Shown here: positions 15,327 through 22,651 of the stretch, one piece after another
How the letters are laid out: each line of letters starts with the position of its first letter
How positions within the stretch are numbered: position 1 is the stretch's first letter
From: Candidatus Aminicenantota bacterium
GTDB taxonomy: Bacteria > Acidobacteriota > Aminicenantia > UBA2199
Direction: 5' to 3'
Assembly: GCA_030612495.1 (NCBI GenBank)
Contig: JAUWNT010000011.1
Span: forward strand, 1-23,374
DNA: 23,374 bases
The notes under the pieces: model-generated
Told to the model about the DNA's origin: nothing
The model's input: the letters and a program-made list of their open reading frames with translations, nothing else
Database searches by the model: none
Translations under genes and position numbers: made by a program

Positions 15327-15884
15327 ATGTTAAAAGAGATATCAAATGAAATAAAAGCAGAATTAACAAAAATCGAGGAAGGATTTAAGAAGGAGATCTC
15401 AAAACTAAGAACTGGCAGGGCATCTGCCTCAATACTTGATGGAATAATGATTGAATATTATGGTACGCCGACCCCAATAAATCAACTTGCAACCTTATCT
15501 GTGCCTGAGGCTAACTTAATCATGATTCACCCCTGGGACAATAAAATAATAAGTGATATCGAAAAATCAATAAGGAATTCCAATATTGGATATAACCCGG
15601 TTTCTGACGGAAAAGCAATTAGATTACCCATTCCTCCTCTTGATGAAGAGAGAAGAATGGAAATTATTAAAGTACTAAAACGATATACAGAAGAGAGAAG
15701 AACATCAATAAGAAATATAAGAAGAGAGTATAGAGAAATAGCTAAAAAATTACAAAACGAAAAGGAAATATCAGAAGATGATGAAAAGAAATTTCACGAA
15801 GACTTACAAAAACTTATTGATGAAAGCATAAAACATCTTAATGAGATTGAAAAAGACAAGGCAAGATACATCCTTGAAGAGTAG
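15327..15884 (+). CDS. frr: Ribosome recycling factor
   Basis: RRF splits post-termination ribosomes together with EF-G. Recognised by LRTGRASASILDGIMIEYYGTPTPINQLATLSVPEANLIMIHPWD and the closing section LPIPPLDEERRMEIIKVLKRYTEERRTSIRNIRRE. Length 185 is exactly typical. AGAGG precedes ATG 15327, ten bases after pyrH. It is the last gene of the translation operon; the 47 bases separating it from the convergent thiamin gene contain only a weak 6-bp stem, so no confident terminator is called. Confidence 0.98.
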   Translation: MLKEISNEIKAELTKIEEGFKKEISKLRTGRASASILDGIMIEYYGTPTPINQLATLSVPEANLIMIHPWDNKIISDIEKSIRNSNIGYNPVSDGKAIRLPIPPLDEERRMEIIKVLKRYTEERRTSIRNIRREYREIAKKLQNEKEISEDDEKKFHEDLQKLIDESIKHLNEIEKDKARYILEE

Positions 15885-15931
15885 CAACTTAAAATCGTGA
15901 AATAATCATTCTCATTTCATAAATAAAAAAT

Positions 15932-17050
15932 TCAATAGTTGTTTATTTTCTTTACAGCTTGCTCTGTATTAGTTTGAAATTCTCTTATCATTGCAAAATT
16001 TTTAATACCAATATTTCTCAATTTTAAAATATTATCTAAATTTAATCCCCCAATAGCCACAACAGGAATATTCACAGTTTCAAGAACCTCCTTAACTGTA
16101 TTTAATTCTATTGAAGGATGATTCTTTTTAAAAGGTGTTGAGAATACAGGACCTATGCCTATATAATCAGCTCCATGGTTTTGAGCTTCAATTGCCTGAC
16201 TTAATGAATGTGTTGAAACACCAATTATAAAATTTGAAGAAGTGATTGTCCTTGCTTCCAATACTGGTATATCATCCTGTCCAAGATGAACTCCATCTGC
16301 ATGTGACATTAATGCAATATCAATAAAATCATTAACAATAAATATGCTATTATATTTGTTTGTGATATTTCTAATTTCTATTGCATTTCTTAACAAATCT
16401 TTTCTCTGTGAAGTCTTGTCCCTGTATTGAATAATATTTGCACCTGCTTTCAAAGCTTTTTCTGCAATTTTTATATGATCTGGGCTTGTAATTACATAAG
16501 CACCAAGACTATTTAAGTTTTTAAACTTATAAATCCAATTTTTTTTATTTATCTTTCTAAGTTCCAATGCTTTTTCAAAAATAGATCGATGACTGTCAAA
16601 TGCTATTTTTGGCATCTCTTTAAAATTAAAGAACCTGGCTTCTTCTGAATCATCACCAGGTTTTATTTTGCCTCTAAAATTCTTTATGCTGTAACCAATA
16701 ACAAGCACTGACTTATAAATTGGGCTTTCACTCAAACAAACACCCACTAATCTTTCAATTTCACCCTCTAAATTGGTTTCTTCCTTCAATTCCCTTAAGC
16801 ACCCCGCCTCAGGTCTTTCATATAATTCAATAAAACCACCTGGCAGACACCACTCCCCTTTCCTTGGTTCAGCACCCCTTTTTACAAGGAGAATCTCTTC
16901 TTTTTCATTAATTACAACACAAGCAGTAGAAGGTACTGGATTCTCATAAATTGGTTTATTGCACTTAGTGCAGAACAACCTATTTTTTTCATCAATGAAT
17001 TTATTTATAAGCCTGGTACTACAATGAGGGCAATAAATTAAGCTTGTCAT
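15932..17050 (-). CDS. thiE: Zinc-ribbon/Nudix hydrolase/thiamin-phosphate synthase (ThiE) fusion
   Basis: The 372-residue protein has three parts. Residues 1-35 form a zinc ribbon with C7, C10, C27 and C30. Residues about 38-165 are a Nudix hydrolase: the Nudix box spans 72-94, with G72, E78, R86, E87, E90 and E91 all in place, followed by a position usually Gly that is Asn here. Residues about 182-372 are ThiE, which condenses pyrimidine diphosphate and thiazole phosphate. ThiE motifs are IQYRDK (207-212), NDFIDIA (240-246), GVHLGQDD (253-260), STH (279-281), GIGPVFSTPFKK (298-309) and AIGG (332-335). The ThiE part is about full length. The gene overlaps thi4 as ATGA, so the two are co-translated. 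I infer that the Nudix domain cleaves the ADP-thiazole made by Thi4 to thiazole phosphate and AMP. Confidence 0.9.
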   Translation of the reverse strand: MTSLIYCPHCSTRLINKFIDEKNRLFCTKCNKPIYENPVPSTACVVINEKEEILLVKRGAEPRKGEWCLPGGFIELYERPEAGCLRELKEETNLEGEIERLVGVCLSESPIYKSVLVIGYSIKNFRGKIKPGDDSEEARFFNFKEMPKIAFDSHRSIFEKALELRKINKKNWIYKFKNLNSLGAYVITSPDHIKIAEKALKAGANIIQYRDKTSQRKDLLRNAIEIRNITNKYNSIFIVNDFIDIALMSHADGVHLGQDDIPVLEARTITSSNFIIGVSTHSLSQAIEAQNHGADYIGIGPVFSTPFKKNHPSIELNTVKEVLETVNIPVVAIGGLNLDNILKLRNIGIKNFAMIREFQTNTEQAVKKINNY

Positions 17051-17823
17051 TTCTTTAATTTTTTTATTATTTCATTGGCAACTTTTTCACCAGATAAAAT
17101 CATGCCCCCAAAAACAGGACCCATCCTGGGAGCTCCTTTTGAAGCATTGGCTGCCATTCCAGTCACATATAAACCCGGATATATTTCAGATGCATTTTTT
17201 ATAGTAAGTTCTTCCCCTCTATCTGCCCACATTGACATTTCACCAATGACTTTCAGGCTTGAGTCAGTCTTTTTTGAAATAACCGTACAAATCTCAGCAT
17301 CATGCCCAGTACCATCAACAACATATTTTGATCTTACTGTTAGAGGGTCAACATGAAGACCTATATTTACAACAGGAGACCAGTTTAAAACAAGGCCACT
17401 TATTCTTTTCCCTTTTTTATCTTCTCTAAACATCACATCTTCAACTTTTATTAAATTAAATATTTTAGTTCCAGACTTTACACATTTTGATATAAATGTT
17501 GAAGTGGCTTCAACACTATCAGCAGTAAAATATCCTTCAGAATACTTTTTATAACCAACTCCCATTTTCTGTAATAGATCTAATGCGGTTTTCTGAACAA
17601 CTATTTCATTAAACATCATGCCTCCTCCCCACATTCCACCGCCTGGAGAAAGCTTTGCCTCAAAAATTGCAGCTTTTATTCCTATTTCACCTAAGATTGT
17701 TCCGCACACCAGATTGGAAGGGCCAGCGCCTACCAATGCAACGTCAAGCTCTAAAGAATCCTTTAATTTTTTAAAATAATTTTCAATAATAGCTTCTGAA
17801 ATTTTAATATCATCTATTTTCAT
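17047..17823 (-). CDS. thi4: Thi4-family thiazole synthase, sulfide-dependent (His-type)
   Basis: Thi4 makes the thiazole half of thiamin, as an ADP adduct, from NAD and glycine. Seen: the FAD/NAD-type fold with VGAGPSN (31-37), EAKLSPGGGMWGGGMMFN (55-72), TGHDAE (172-177) and the C-terminal GMAANASKGAPRMGPVFGGMILSG. At the sulfur-donor position, where yeast and plant enzymes have the sacrificial Cys of the C-M-D-P motif, this protein has H157 in GLHVDP, like methanogen enzymes that use free sulfide and turn over repeatedly. Length 258 is the prokaryotic size. ATG 17823 has AGGAG upstream and a candidate promoter at 17881-17909. I searched the leader for a TPP riboswitch and saw none. Confidence 0.93.
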   Translation of the reverse strand: MKIDDIKISEAIIENYFKKLKDSLELDVALVGAGPSNLVCGTILGEIGIKAAIFEAKLSPGGGMWGGGMMFNEIVVQKTALDLLQKMGVGYKKYSEGYFTADSVEATSTFISKCVKSGTKIFNLIKVEDVMFREDKKGKRISGLVLNWSPVVNIGLHVDPLTVRSKYVVDGTGHDAEICTVISKKTDSSLKVIGEMSMWADRGEELTIKNASEIYPGLYVTGMAANASKGAPRMGPVFGGMILSGEKVANEIIKKLKK

Positions 17824-18128
17824 TTCACTCCTCTTAATTCATTTAAATTAAAATTCAACATTATATATTATAATGTTACAATTCTAAGCCAATTTCAGTT
17901 AAAATTCAAGATCTATATGAAAAGGCTTATTTTTTTAATATGATTGCATCCAGCTATAGATCATAAATGGGCAATTTTTAAAAAAAACTTCTTGATACTC
18001 TCATAAGTTAAATATGTAGACCATACCCTAATATTTGCATTTTTTTTCAAATTTCCATAAAATAAGATTTAAGTTTATGAATCCAAAAAGTGTAAAACTA
18101 TGAATAAATAAAAAGAAAGGAGGAATTA
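17824..18128. other. Divergent intergenic region between thi4 and the YbjQ cluster
   Basis: This 305-base AT-rich stretch holds no reading frame I can support on either strand. It contains a likely promoter for thi4 (17881-17909, minus) and a strong ribosome-binding site AAAGGAGG just before the YbjQ gene at 18129. A weak plus-strand candidate, TTGATA at 17992 with TGTAGA 17 bases on, is not good enough to call. An 8-bp inverted repeat GATCTATA/TATAGATC (17910-17917 and 17955-17962) lies within it. No TPP-riboswitch core (CTGAGA or the TGATCTGGATAATGCC-like segment) is visible on the minus strand. Confidence 0.6.
17881..17909 (-). promoter_or_regulatory. Candidate promoter of thi4
   Basis: On the minus strand TTGAAT (17909-17904) and TAGAAT (17886-17881) are separated by exactly 17 bases. 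Transcription would start near 17874, giving a leader of about 50 bases that is too short for a TPP riboswitch. A second TATAAT-like run lies just downstream, so the exact -10 is uncertain. Confidence 0.4.
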
Positions 18129-18443
18129 ATGATTTTAACTAATGTTGAAAGTGTTCCGGGGAAAACCATCAAGCAACATTTTGGGATTGTTTCCGGAAGC
18201 ACAGTTAGAGCTAAACATGTTGGAAGAGATATTATGGCAGGTTTAAAAAACATTGTGGGCGGTGAGTTAAAGGGATATACAGAACTGTTGCAGGAATCCA
18301 GAAAGCAGGCTACTGATCGGATGATTAAACAGGCTGAGGAATTAGGCGCTAACGCTATTGTCAATATAAGATATGCCACATCATCTGTGGCGCAGGGTGC
18401 ATCTGAACTTTATGTTTATGGTACAGCAGTACAGGTGGTATAG
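18129..18443 (+). CDS. YbjQ family (DUF74, putative heavy-metal-binding) protein
   Basis: This 104-residue soluble protein matches the YbjQ/UPF0145 family along its full length. Typical features are TNVESVPGKTIKQHFGIVSGSTVRAKHVGRDIMAGLKNIVGGELKGYTELL, ARKQA-like ESRKQATDRMIKQAEELGANAIVNIRY, and the ending ELYVYGTAVQV. The family forms pentamers and is annotated as possibly metal-binding, but its function is not established. It starts at ATG with a strong AAAGGAGG. It is first in a three-gene plus-strand cluster with a membrane-anchored YbjQ homologue and an M48 peptidase. G+C is clearly higher than in the flanking genes (24 of 60 in the line starting 18241), which suggests acquisition from another genome. 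Confidence 0.88.
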   Translation: MILTNVESVPGKTIKQHFGIVSGSTVRAKHVGRDIMAGLKNIVGGELKGYTELLQESRKQATDRMIKQAEELGANAIVNIRYATSSVAQGASELYVYGTAVQVV

Positions 18444-18452
18444 GTAACCATA

Positions 18453-18911
18453 ATGGAAGCATTAGTAGTTTTTTTCTTACTTTTAATTTTTGGATATACG
18501 ATTGGAAGTATTAATGAAAAAAATCATTATAAATCCATTGAAGAGAGAGAAAAAAAGACATTACCTTTGCCTGTAGTCAACATGAAAAAGGTGGAGGACA
18601 TCCTGAAACCGGGTAAAAAAATAGCATCTGCTGAGTTGGTTACCGGAAGTGTTGTAGTTTCCATCGACTATTTTAAACGCATTCTGGCTTCTTTGAAAAA
18701 TCTGGTGGCCGGAAATGTTCGTTCCTACGAGACACTGATTGACAGAGGGAGGCGGGAAGCCATATTACGTATGAAAGAAGCTGCAGATTCGCCAGATATT
18801 ATTATGAACCTCAGGATAGAAACTTCAACAATCGGCAGAAGTGCAAACCGGAACAGTATTGGAAGTATTGAAGTATTAGCTTATGGAACTGCTATTAAAT
18901 ATCAATATTAA
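18453..18911 (+). CDS. Membrane-anchored YbjQ-like protein
   Basis: This 152-residue protein has an N-terminal membrane helix (about residues 3-20, ALVVFFLLLIFGYTIGS), a charged linker (EKNHYKSIEEREKK) and then a YbjQ-type domain from about residue 45. Matching features are KIASAELVTGSVVVSIDYFKRILASLKNLVAGNVRSYETLIDRGRREAILRMKEAA and the final IEVLAYGTAIKYQ. It is a diverged paralogue of the preceding gene; the shared pattern (LKN[IL]V.G...Y..L...R..A..RM...A) is evident by eye. The helix should tether the domain to the inner membrane facing the cytoplasm. It starts ten bases after the upstream stop with only a weak AGGTAA site, implying coupled translation. The line starting 18721 has 29 G+C in 60 bases, unusually high here. 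Confidence 0.8.
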   Translation: MEALVVFFLLLIFGYTIGSINEKNHYKSIEEREKKTLPLPVVNMKKVEDILKPGKKIASAELVTGSVVVSIDYFKRILASLKNLVAGNVRSYETLIDRGRREAILRMKEAADSPDIIMNLRIETSTIGRSANRNSIGSIEVLAYGTAIKYQY

Positions 18912-18929
18912 AAAGTATAAACAAATGTA

Positions 18930-19694
18930 GTGAAATACACACCAAAAACACTCAAAAATAATGTTAATGTAACACCTGGCTCACCTTTGAGAGAGTTAAT
19001 AAAATTACTGGCCTGGGTGGTAGGTGGATTAGTTGCCCTTTATATTATATTGGGGTTAGTAGTTTCCATGATGGCTCCTCATATATCTTTAAAAGTAGAA
19101 ACTGGTATGGGCAGACTTTTCAATAATCACATATGTGTCAATGAAATAAAAAAGGAAAGTAAAAGACTCCAAAAGCTTGTTGATGGTTTTTATCCCTTTC
19201 TTACATCAGATGATCGAAGGCTGAATTATAAAGTTTTCGTAACACAAAACAGTCAGGTTAATGCTATGGCTCTTCCAGGTGGGACTATAGTTGTTTTTTC
19301 TGGACTCCTGAACAAGGTTAGCTCTCAAAGTGAGCTTACCTTTATTTTGGCGCATGAATTGGGGCATTTTCACAACAGAGATCACTTAAAAGGACTTGGA
19401 AGGGCTCTAGTAGCTTTAGTTCTTTCGGTAACTATACTGGGAGAAAACTCCTCTGCAACGAATTTTATTTTCAATTCAATTGTTCAGGTGGAGATGAAAT
19501 TCTCCAGGAATCAGGAAAAAGCAGCTGATTTGTATGCTGTGGGCCTACTAAAAAAACGTTATGGTAATGCCAAAGGAGCCTTAGAATTTATGAAAAAATT
19601 AGTTAGAGAAGAGAAAAGATGGAAATTATTTTACTATTTCTCTTCTCACCCTCATCCTGCCTATCGTTTAAAGTACATAAGAAATGCATTATAA
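18930..19694 (+). CDS. Membrane-bound M48 family metalloprotease
   Basis: This 254-residue zinc protease has one membrane helix (about 25-48), then the M48 catalytic domain. The active site is HELGH at 142-146 and the third zinc ligand is E196 in SRNQEKAADLYA. ALPGGTIVVFSGLL (114-127) and SSHPHPAYR (238-246) are standard M48 features. There is no lipobox; the N-terminal 24 residues are polar, so this looks like a single-pass anchored enzyme. The helix orientation, and so whether the protease domain is cytoplasmic or periplasmic, cannot be decided. The start is GTG at 18930 (MKYTPKTLK), 18 bases after the previous stop, without a clear ribosome-binding site. It completes the YbjQ-YbjQ-M48 cluster; its substrate may be the anchored YbjQ protein or proteins monitored by the pair. 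Confidence 0.88.
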   Translation: MKYTPKTLKNNVNVTPGSPLRELIKLLAWVVGGLVALYIILGLVVSMMAPHISLKVETGMGRLFNNHICVNEIKKESKRLQKLVDGFYPFLTSDDRRLNYKVFVTQNSQVNAMALPGGTIVVFSGLLNKVSSQSELTFILAHELGHFHNRDHLKGLGRALVALVLSVTILGENSSATNFIFNSIVQVEMKFSRNQEKAADLYAVGLLKKRYGNAKGALEFMKKLVREEKRWKLFYYFSSHPHPAYRLKYIRNAL

Positions 19695-19724
19695 TAGAAA
19701 AATTGAAGGATGACCCATTACCAA

Positions 19725-21335
19725 TTACAATCCATAACCTCTTGGAAAAATATCTCTTATTCTTACTGGTAATTTACCATGAGGTTTAATCTTTCCAATG
19801 ATTATTTTGAATAGAGATTCAAGTTGCACCATCCTAAAACCATAAGTGGCAATATATGTATTAACAGAAGGAAAATTCCTTATATCATAGGGATTCCCTA
19901 GCGCAACAACAATTAAATCTTTTCTTAATTTAATAATTTTTTTTATAGCATTACCTTGAATTTTCTCTATTTCAAGATTTCTCGAATAAACACCTGCAAT
20001 AACATAAGAATATTCTTCCAATTTAAATCCCAATGATTTAGGGATTTTCTCATTAAGTTTCAGGATTTTTATATCTACATTTTTCAAATATTTTTTGCCA
20101 ATTGGCCCCAGCATAGAAACATTTTCTGCTTCTTGAATAGCTGATGTTGCTTTTACTTTCTCCCACTCTAAAATCAAGGCCTTTTTATTCTTATCTATAG
20201 GAATTATTCTCATCTTATTTCTTAAAAGAGTTATTGAATTATCAGCTATCTTTCTTTCAAGCTTTATATTACTTCTCAATTTTATTGATATATTTTCCTT
20301 ATCTCTAATCTTTTTTTCTATATCATTAAAATATCTCTTCTTTAAGTTTAATATTCTTGAAATAGACGCATCAATCCTTTTCTCTTTTATAAAACCTTTT
20401 TTTACATAAAAAAGTAATACTTCCAAAAGCTCTTTCTGTAAATCAAAATCATGACTTGCAACCATCACATCAATCCCAGCATTTATTGAATTTTTTACTA
20501 TTTCTTCAGGAGAAAAATTGTCTTTAATTGCCTTCATTTCAACGCAATCACTAAAAACAACACCATTATATCCAGTTTTTTTTCTTAAAAGTTCATTAAT
20601 AAAGTAAGGAGAAAAGGTAGCAATCTTACCTGAAATATTCGGAAACAGAACATGAGATGACATTATTGAATCGATCTTTATTTTTGCAAGCTCTGCAAAA
20701 GGTTTAAAACAATAATGAAGAAAGTATTCAGATGAAATATAAGTTTTCGGAATTTCAAGATGAGAATCTTTTGTAGTACCTCCATGACCTGGATAATGTT
20801 TCCCGCATGCAGTTACTCCACCTTCATTTAAACCAAAAAAAAATTCTTTTGCGAAATTTATTACAATATCAGGTTTGTCAGAAAAAGACCTTATTCCAAT
20901 TATTGGATTGTTTTCTTCATAATTCACATCCAAAACAGGTGCAAATACTCCATCAATCCCTAATGCATCCATCTCCTCCCCGATTATTCTGCCTGCAATT
21001 CTTGCATTTTTTTTATTATAAGTTGCTGCAATTCCCATATGGGATATAACTGTTGCAGCAATTTCTTTAAATTGCACAACTGTGCCGCCTTCTTGATCTG
21101 TATATAAAAAAGGAGTAACCTTGCCTATTGAGTGTATTCTATTTGTAAGTTCAACAACCTGTAAGGCAGATTCAATATTCCTTGAAAAAAGTATAATAAA
21201 TCCAATATTATTATTAATAATAAAATTTTCTACTCTTTCAGGCAATTCTTTTCCATAAAACCCAATCATAAATAATTGACCGATTTTTTCTTTCAGAGAC
21301 AACTTAATGTTATTCGTTTTTTTTAAACTTATCAT
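19725..21335 (-). CDS. Glycoside hydrolase family 3, NagZ-like beta-N-acetylhexosaminidase
   Basis: The N-terminal approximately 340 residues form a GH3 TIM barrel. Hallmarks are DQEGG (80-84), the NagZ signature KHYPGHGGTTKDSH (179-192) holding the His/Asp acid-base dyad (D190, H192), and SDCVEMKAI with the nucleophile D263. Enzymes with this signature remove N-acetylglucosamine, typically from recycled cell-wall muropeptides. Beyond residue about 345 follows a second domain of about 190 residues resembling the GH3 C-terminal alpha/beta domain; minimal NagZ proteins (about 340 residues) lack it. No signal peptide is visible, so it should be cytoplasmic. ATG 21335 has no clear ribosome-binding site. 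It lies 58 bases after the GNAT-like gene on the same strand. Confidence 0.88.
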   Translation of the reverse strand: MISLKKTNNIKLSLKEKIGQLFMIGFYGKELPERVENFIINNNIGFIILFSRNIESALQVVELTNRIHSIGKVTPFLYTDQEGGTVVQFKEIAATVISHMGIAATYNKKNARIAGRIIGEEMDALGIDGVFAPVLDVNYEENNPIIGIRSFSDKPDIVINFAKEFFFGLNEGGVTACGKHYPGHGGTTKDSHLEIPKTYISSEYFLHYCFKPFAELAKIKIDSIMSSHVLFPNISGKIATFSPYFINELLRKKTGYNGVVFSDCVEMKAIKDNFSPEEIVKNSINAGIDVMVASHDFDLQKELLEVLLFYVKKGFIKEKRIDASISRILNLKKRYFNDIEKKIRDKENISIKLRSNIKLERKIADNSITLLRNKMRIIPIDKNKKALILEWEKVKATSAIQEAENVSMLGPIGKKYLKNVDIKILKLNEKIPKSLGFKLEEYSYVIAGVYSRNLEIEKIQGNAIKKIIKLRKDLIVVALGNPYDIRNFPSVNTYIATYGFRMVQLESLFKIIIGKIKPHGKLPVRIRDIFPRGYGL

Positions 21336-21393
21336 AAAAATTTTAAATATTAAAGAGATTAACCTTTATAATAAAAAAAATAGCAATTATCTG

Positions 21394-22524
21394 TTAAACT
21401 ATTTTTTTCTTATAAATTCTTCTTCTTTTGTGCTGTGTTGGATTGTAATACTTCCATTGAGCATGAACTTTTTTATTATCCTCTAATTCCGGGTTTGACT
21501 CTGCATATTTAAATCCTTTTTTCATAGCTGTTTTAACAATCTCTATTACCATTAAAAGATCAACACCTATTCCTCTATACTTCTTTTTTATACCTGCAAG
21601 ATAAAAATCAATGACCTCGTGCTTTTTTAATGCCTTTAGAATATGATACCACCCAATAGGGAATAATTTCCCTTTTGCCTTCTGAAAAGCCTTAGAAAGA
21701 TTAGGAAATGTAATCATAAAACCTACCATTTCATCTTTTTCATTTTCAACAACTTTTAACATATCTGGATCTACAAAAGAGAAATAGTTTTTCATATAAT
21801 ATTCAACCTGGTTCTTTGAAATTGGGACTGAGCCATAAATCTCCTCAAAAGCCTCATCAAGTAGATTAAACAATTCCTTTGATCTTGTAAGGATCTCTTT
21901 TTTGCTCTTAAATTTAAAGATTCTCAAATTACTTCTCTCTTTTATTCTTTGTGCAAGCCTTAAAAGTTTTTCCGGAATTCCAGTTTCATGAGGGACCATG
22001 GTTTTAAATTCAACATAATCAACATCCTTTTCAAATCCATACTTTTCTGTTAATTCAGGATAATAAGAATGGTTATATATAGTTACAATTGTTGGAAGTT
22101 CGTCAAAGCCTTCAATTAACATTCCTTCTGGATCAAAATCTGTAAAACCATGAGGACCTGTCAGGCTTTCCATACCCAGCTCCTTTCCCCAATTTTCAAC
22201 AGCTTTAAAAAGTGAACTTGCGACTTCATAATCATCTATTGTATCAAACCATCCAAATCTCAAATTTTTCACATTATACTTATCATTAGCAATATAACTT
22301 AATATTCCAGCAATCCTACCAACAGGCTTTTCATCTTTATACGCAACAAACAACCTTGTATCTGCGCTCTCATAAGCAGGATTTTTTTTCCTATCAAATG
22401 TCTGTAATTCATCTTTTATTAGAGGGGGTACCCAATAAGGATGGTCTTTGAAAATTATATATGGAACTTTAATGAAAGTTTTTAAATCCTTTTTTGTTTT
22501 AACAATCTTTATATTAATAGCCAT
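21394..22524 (-). CDS. GNAT-superfamily-like protein of unknown substrate
   Basis: This is a 376-residue soluble protein. The N-terminal part (KVPYIIFKDHPYWVPPLIKDE, then RLFVAYKDEKPVGRIAGIL) and the C-terminal part (DEMVGFMITFPNLSK and KKYRGIGVDLLMVIEIVKTAMKKGFKYAESN) each look like a GNAT acetyltransferase half. The second has the R-G-x-G-like acetyl-CoA loop as YRGIGVDL, so a tandem GNAT fold is likely. The middle carries GPHGFTDFDPEGMLIEGFDELPT, a stretch I know from a group of bacterial conserved proteins of this length with no assigned activity. ATG 22524 is preceded by GAGG. It is divergent from the acyltransferase gene at 22652 and may share an operon with the NagZ-like gene downstream. 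Confidence 0.7.
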   Translation of the reverse strand: MAINIKIVKTKKDLKTFIKVPYIIFKDHPYWVPPLIKDELQTFDRKKNPAYESADTRLFVAYKDEKPVGRIAGILSYIANDKYNVKNLRFGWFDTIDDYEVASSLFKAVENWGKELGMESLTGPHGFTDFDPEGMLIEGFDELPTIVTIYNHSYYPELTEKYGFEKDVDYVEFKTMVPHETGIPEKLLRLAQRIKERSNLRIFKFKSKKEILTRSKELFNLLDEAFEEIYGSVPISKNQVEYYMKNYFSFVDPDMLKVVENEKDEMVGFMITFPNLSKAFQKAKGKLFPIGWYHILKALKKHEVIDFYLAGIKKKYRGIGVDLLMVIEIVKTAMKKGFKYAESNPELEDNKKVHAQWKYYNPTQHKRRRIYKKKIV

Positions 22525-22617
22525 TTTAACCTCATATTAATTATATAACAAAATTGAATTACAATTCAAATTTTTTTTCTAAACTTCTATAAAAAGAATA
22601 AAATTTTAAACTGAGCC

Positions 22618-22646
22618 TTGATTTTAACAAATTTTTTTCTTATAGT
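22618..22646 (+). promoter_or_regulatory. Sigma70-type promoter, probably leaderless, for the acyltransferase
   Basis: TTGATT (22618-22623) and TATAGT (22641-22646) are separated by exactly 17 bases, and the ATG follows after only five more bases (GTGAA). Transcription would begin at the start codon. No Shine-Dalgarno sequence exists before this ATG. It is the twin of the promoter at 10692-10720. Confidence 0.5.
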
Positions 22647-22651
22647 GTGAA

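Noticed and set aside
15893..15921. Possible terminator, TGAAAT with ATTTCA stem between frr and the thiamin fusion gene
   Set aside because: Only six A/T-rich pairs with a ten-base loop and no T-run after it on either strand; indistinguishable from chance in this composition.
17824..17960. TPP riboswitch upstream of thi4
   Set aside because: Expected for a thiamin operon, but no CTGAGA or TGATCTGGATAATGCC-like core is present on the minus strand and the likely leader is only about 50 bases long.
17910..17962. 8-bp inverted repeat GATCTATA/TATAGATC in the thi4-YbjQ gap
   Set aside because: Short arms with a long loop in AT-rich DNA; no evidence for a structured RNA or operator.
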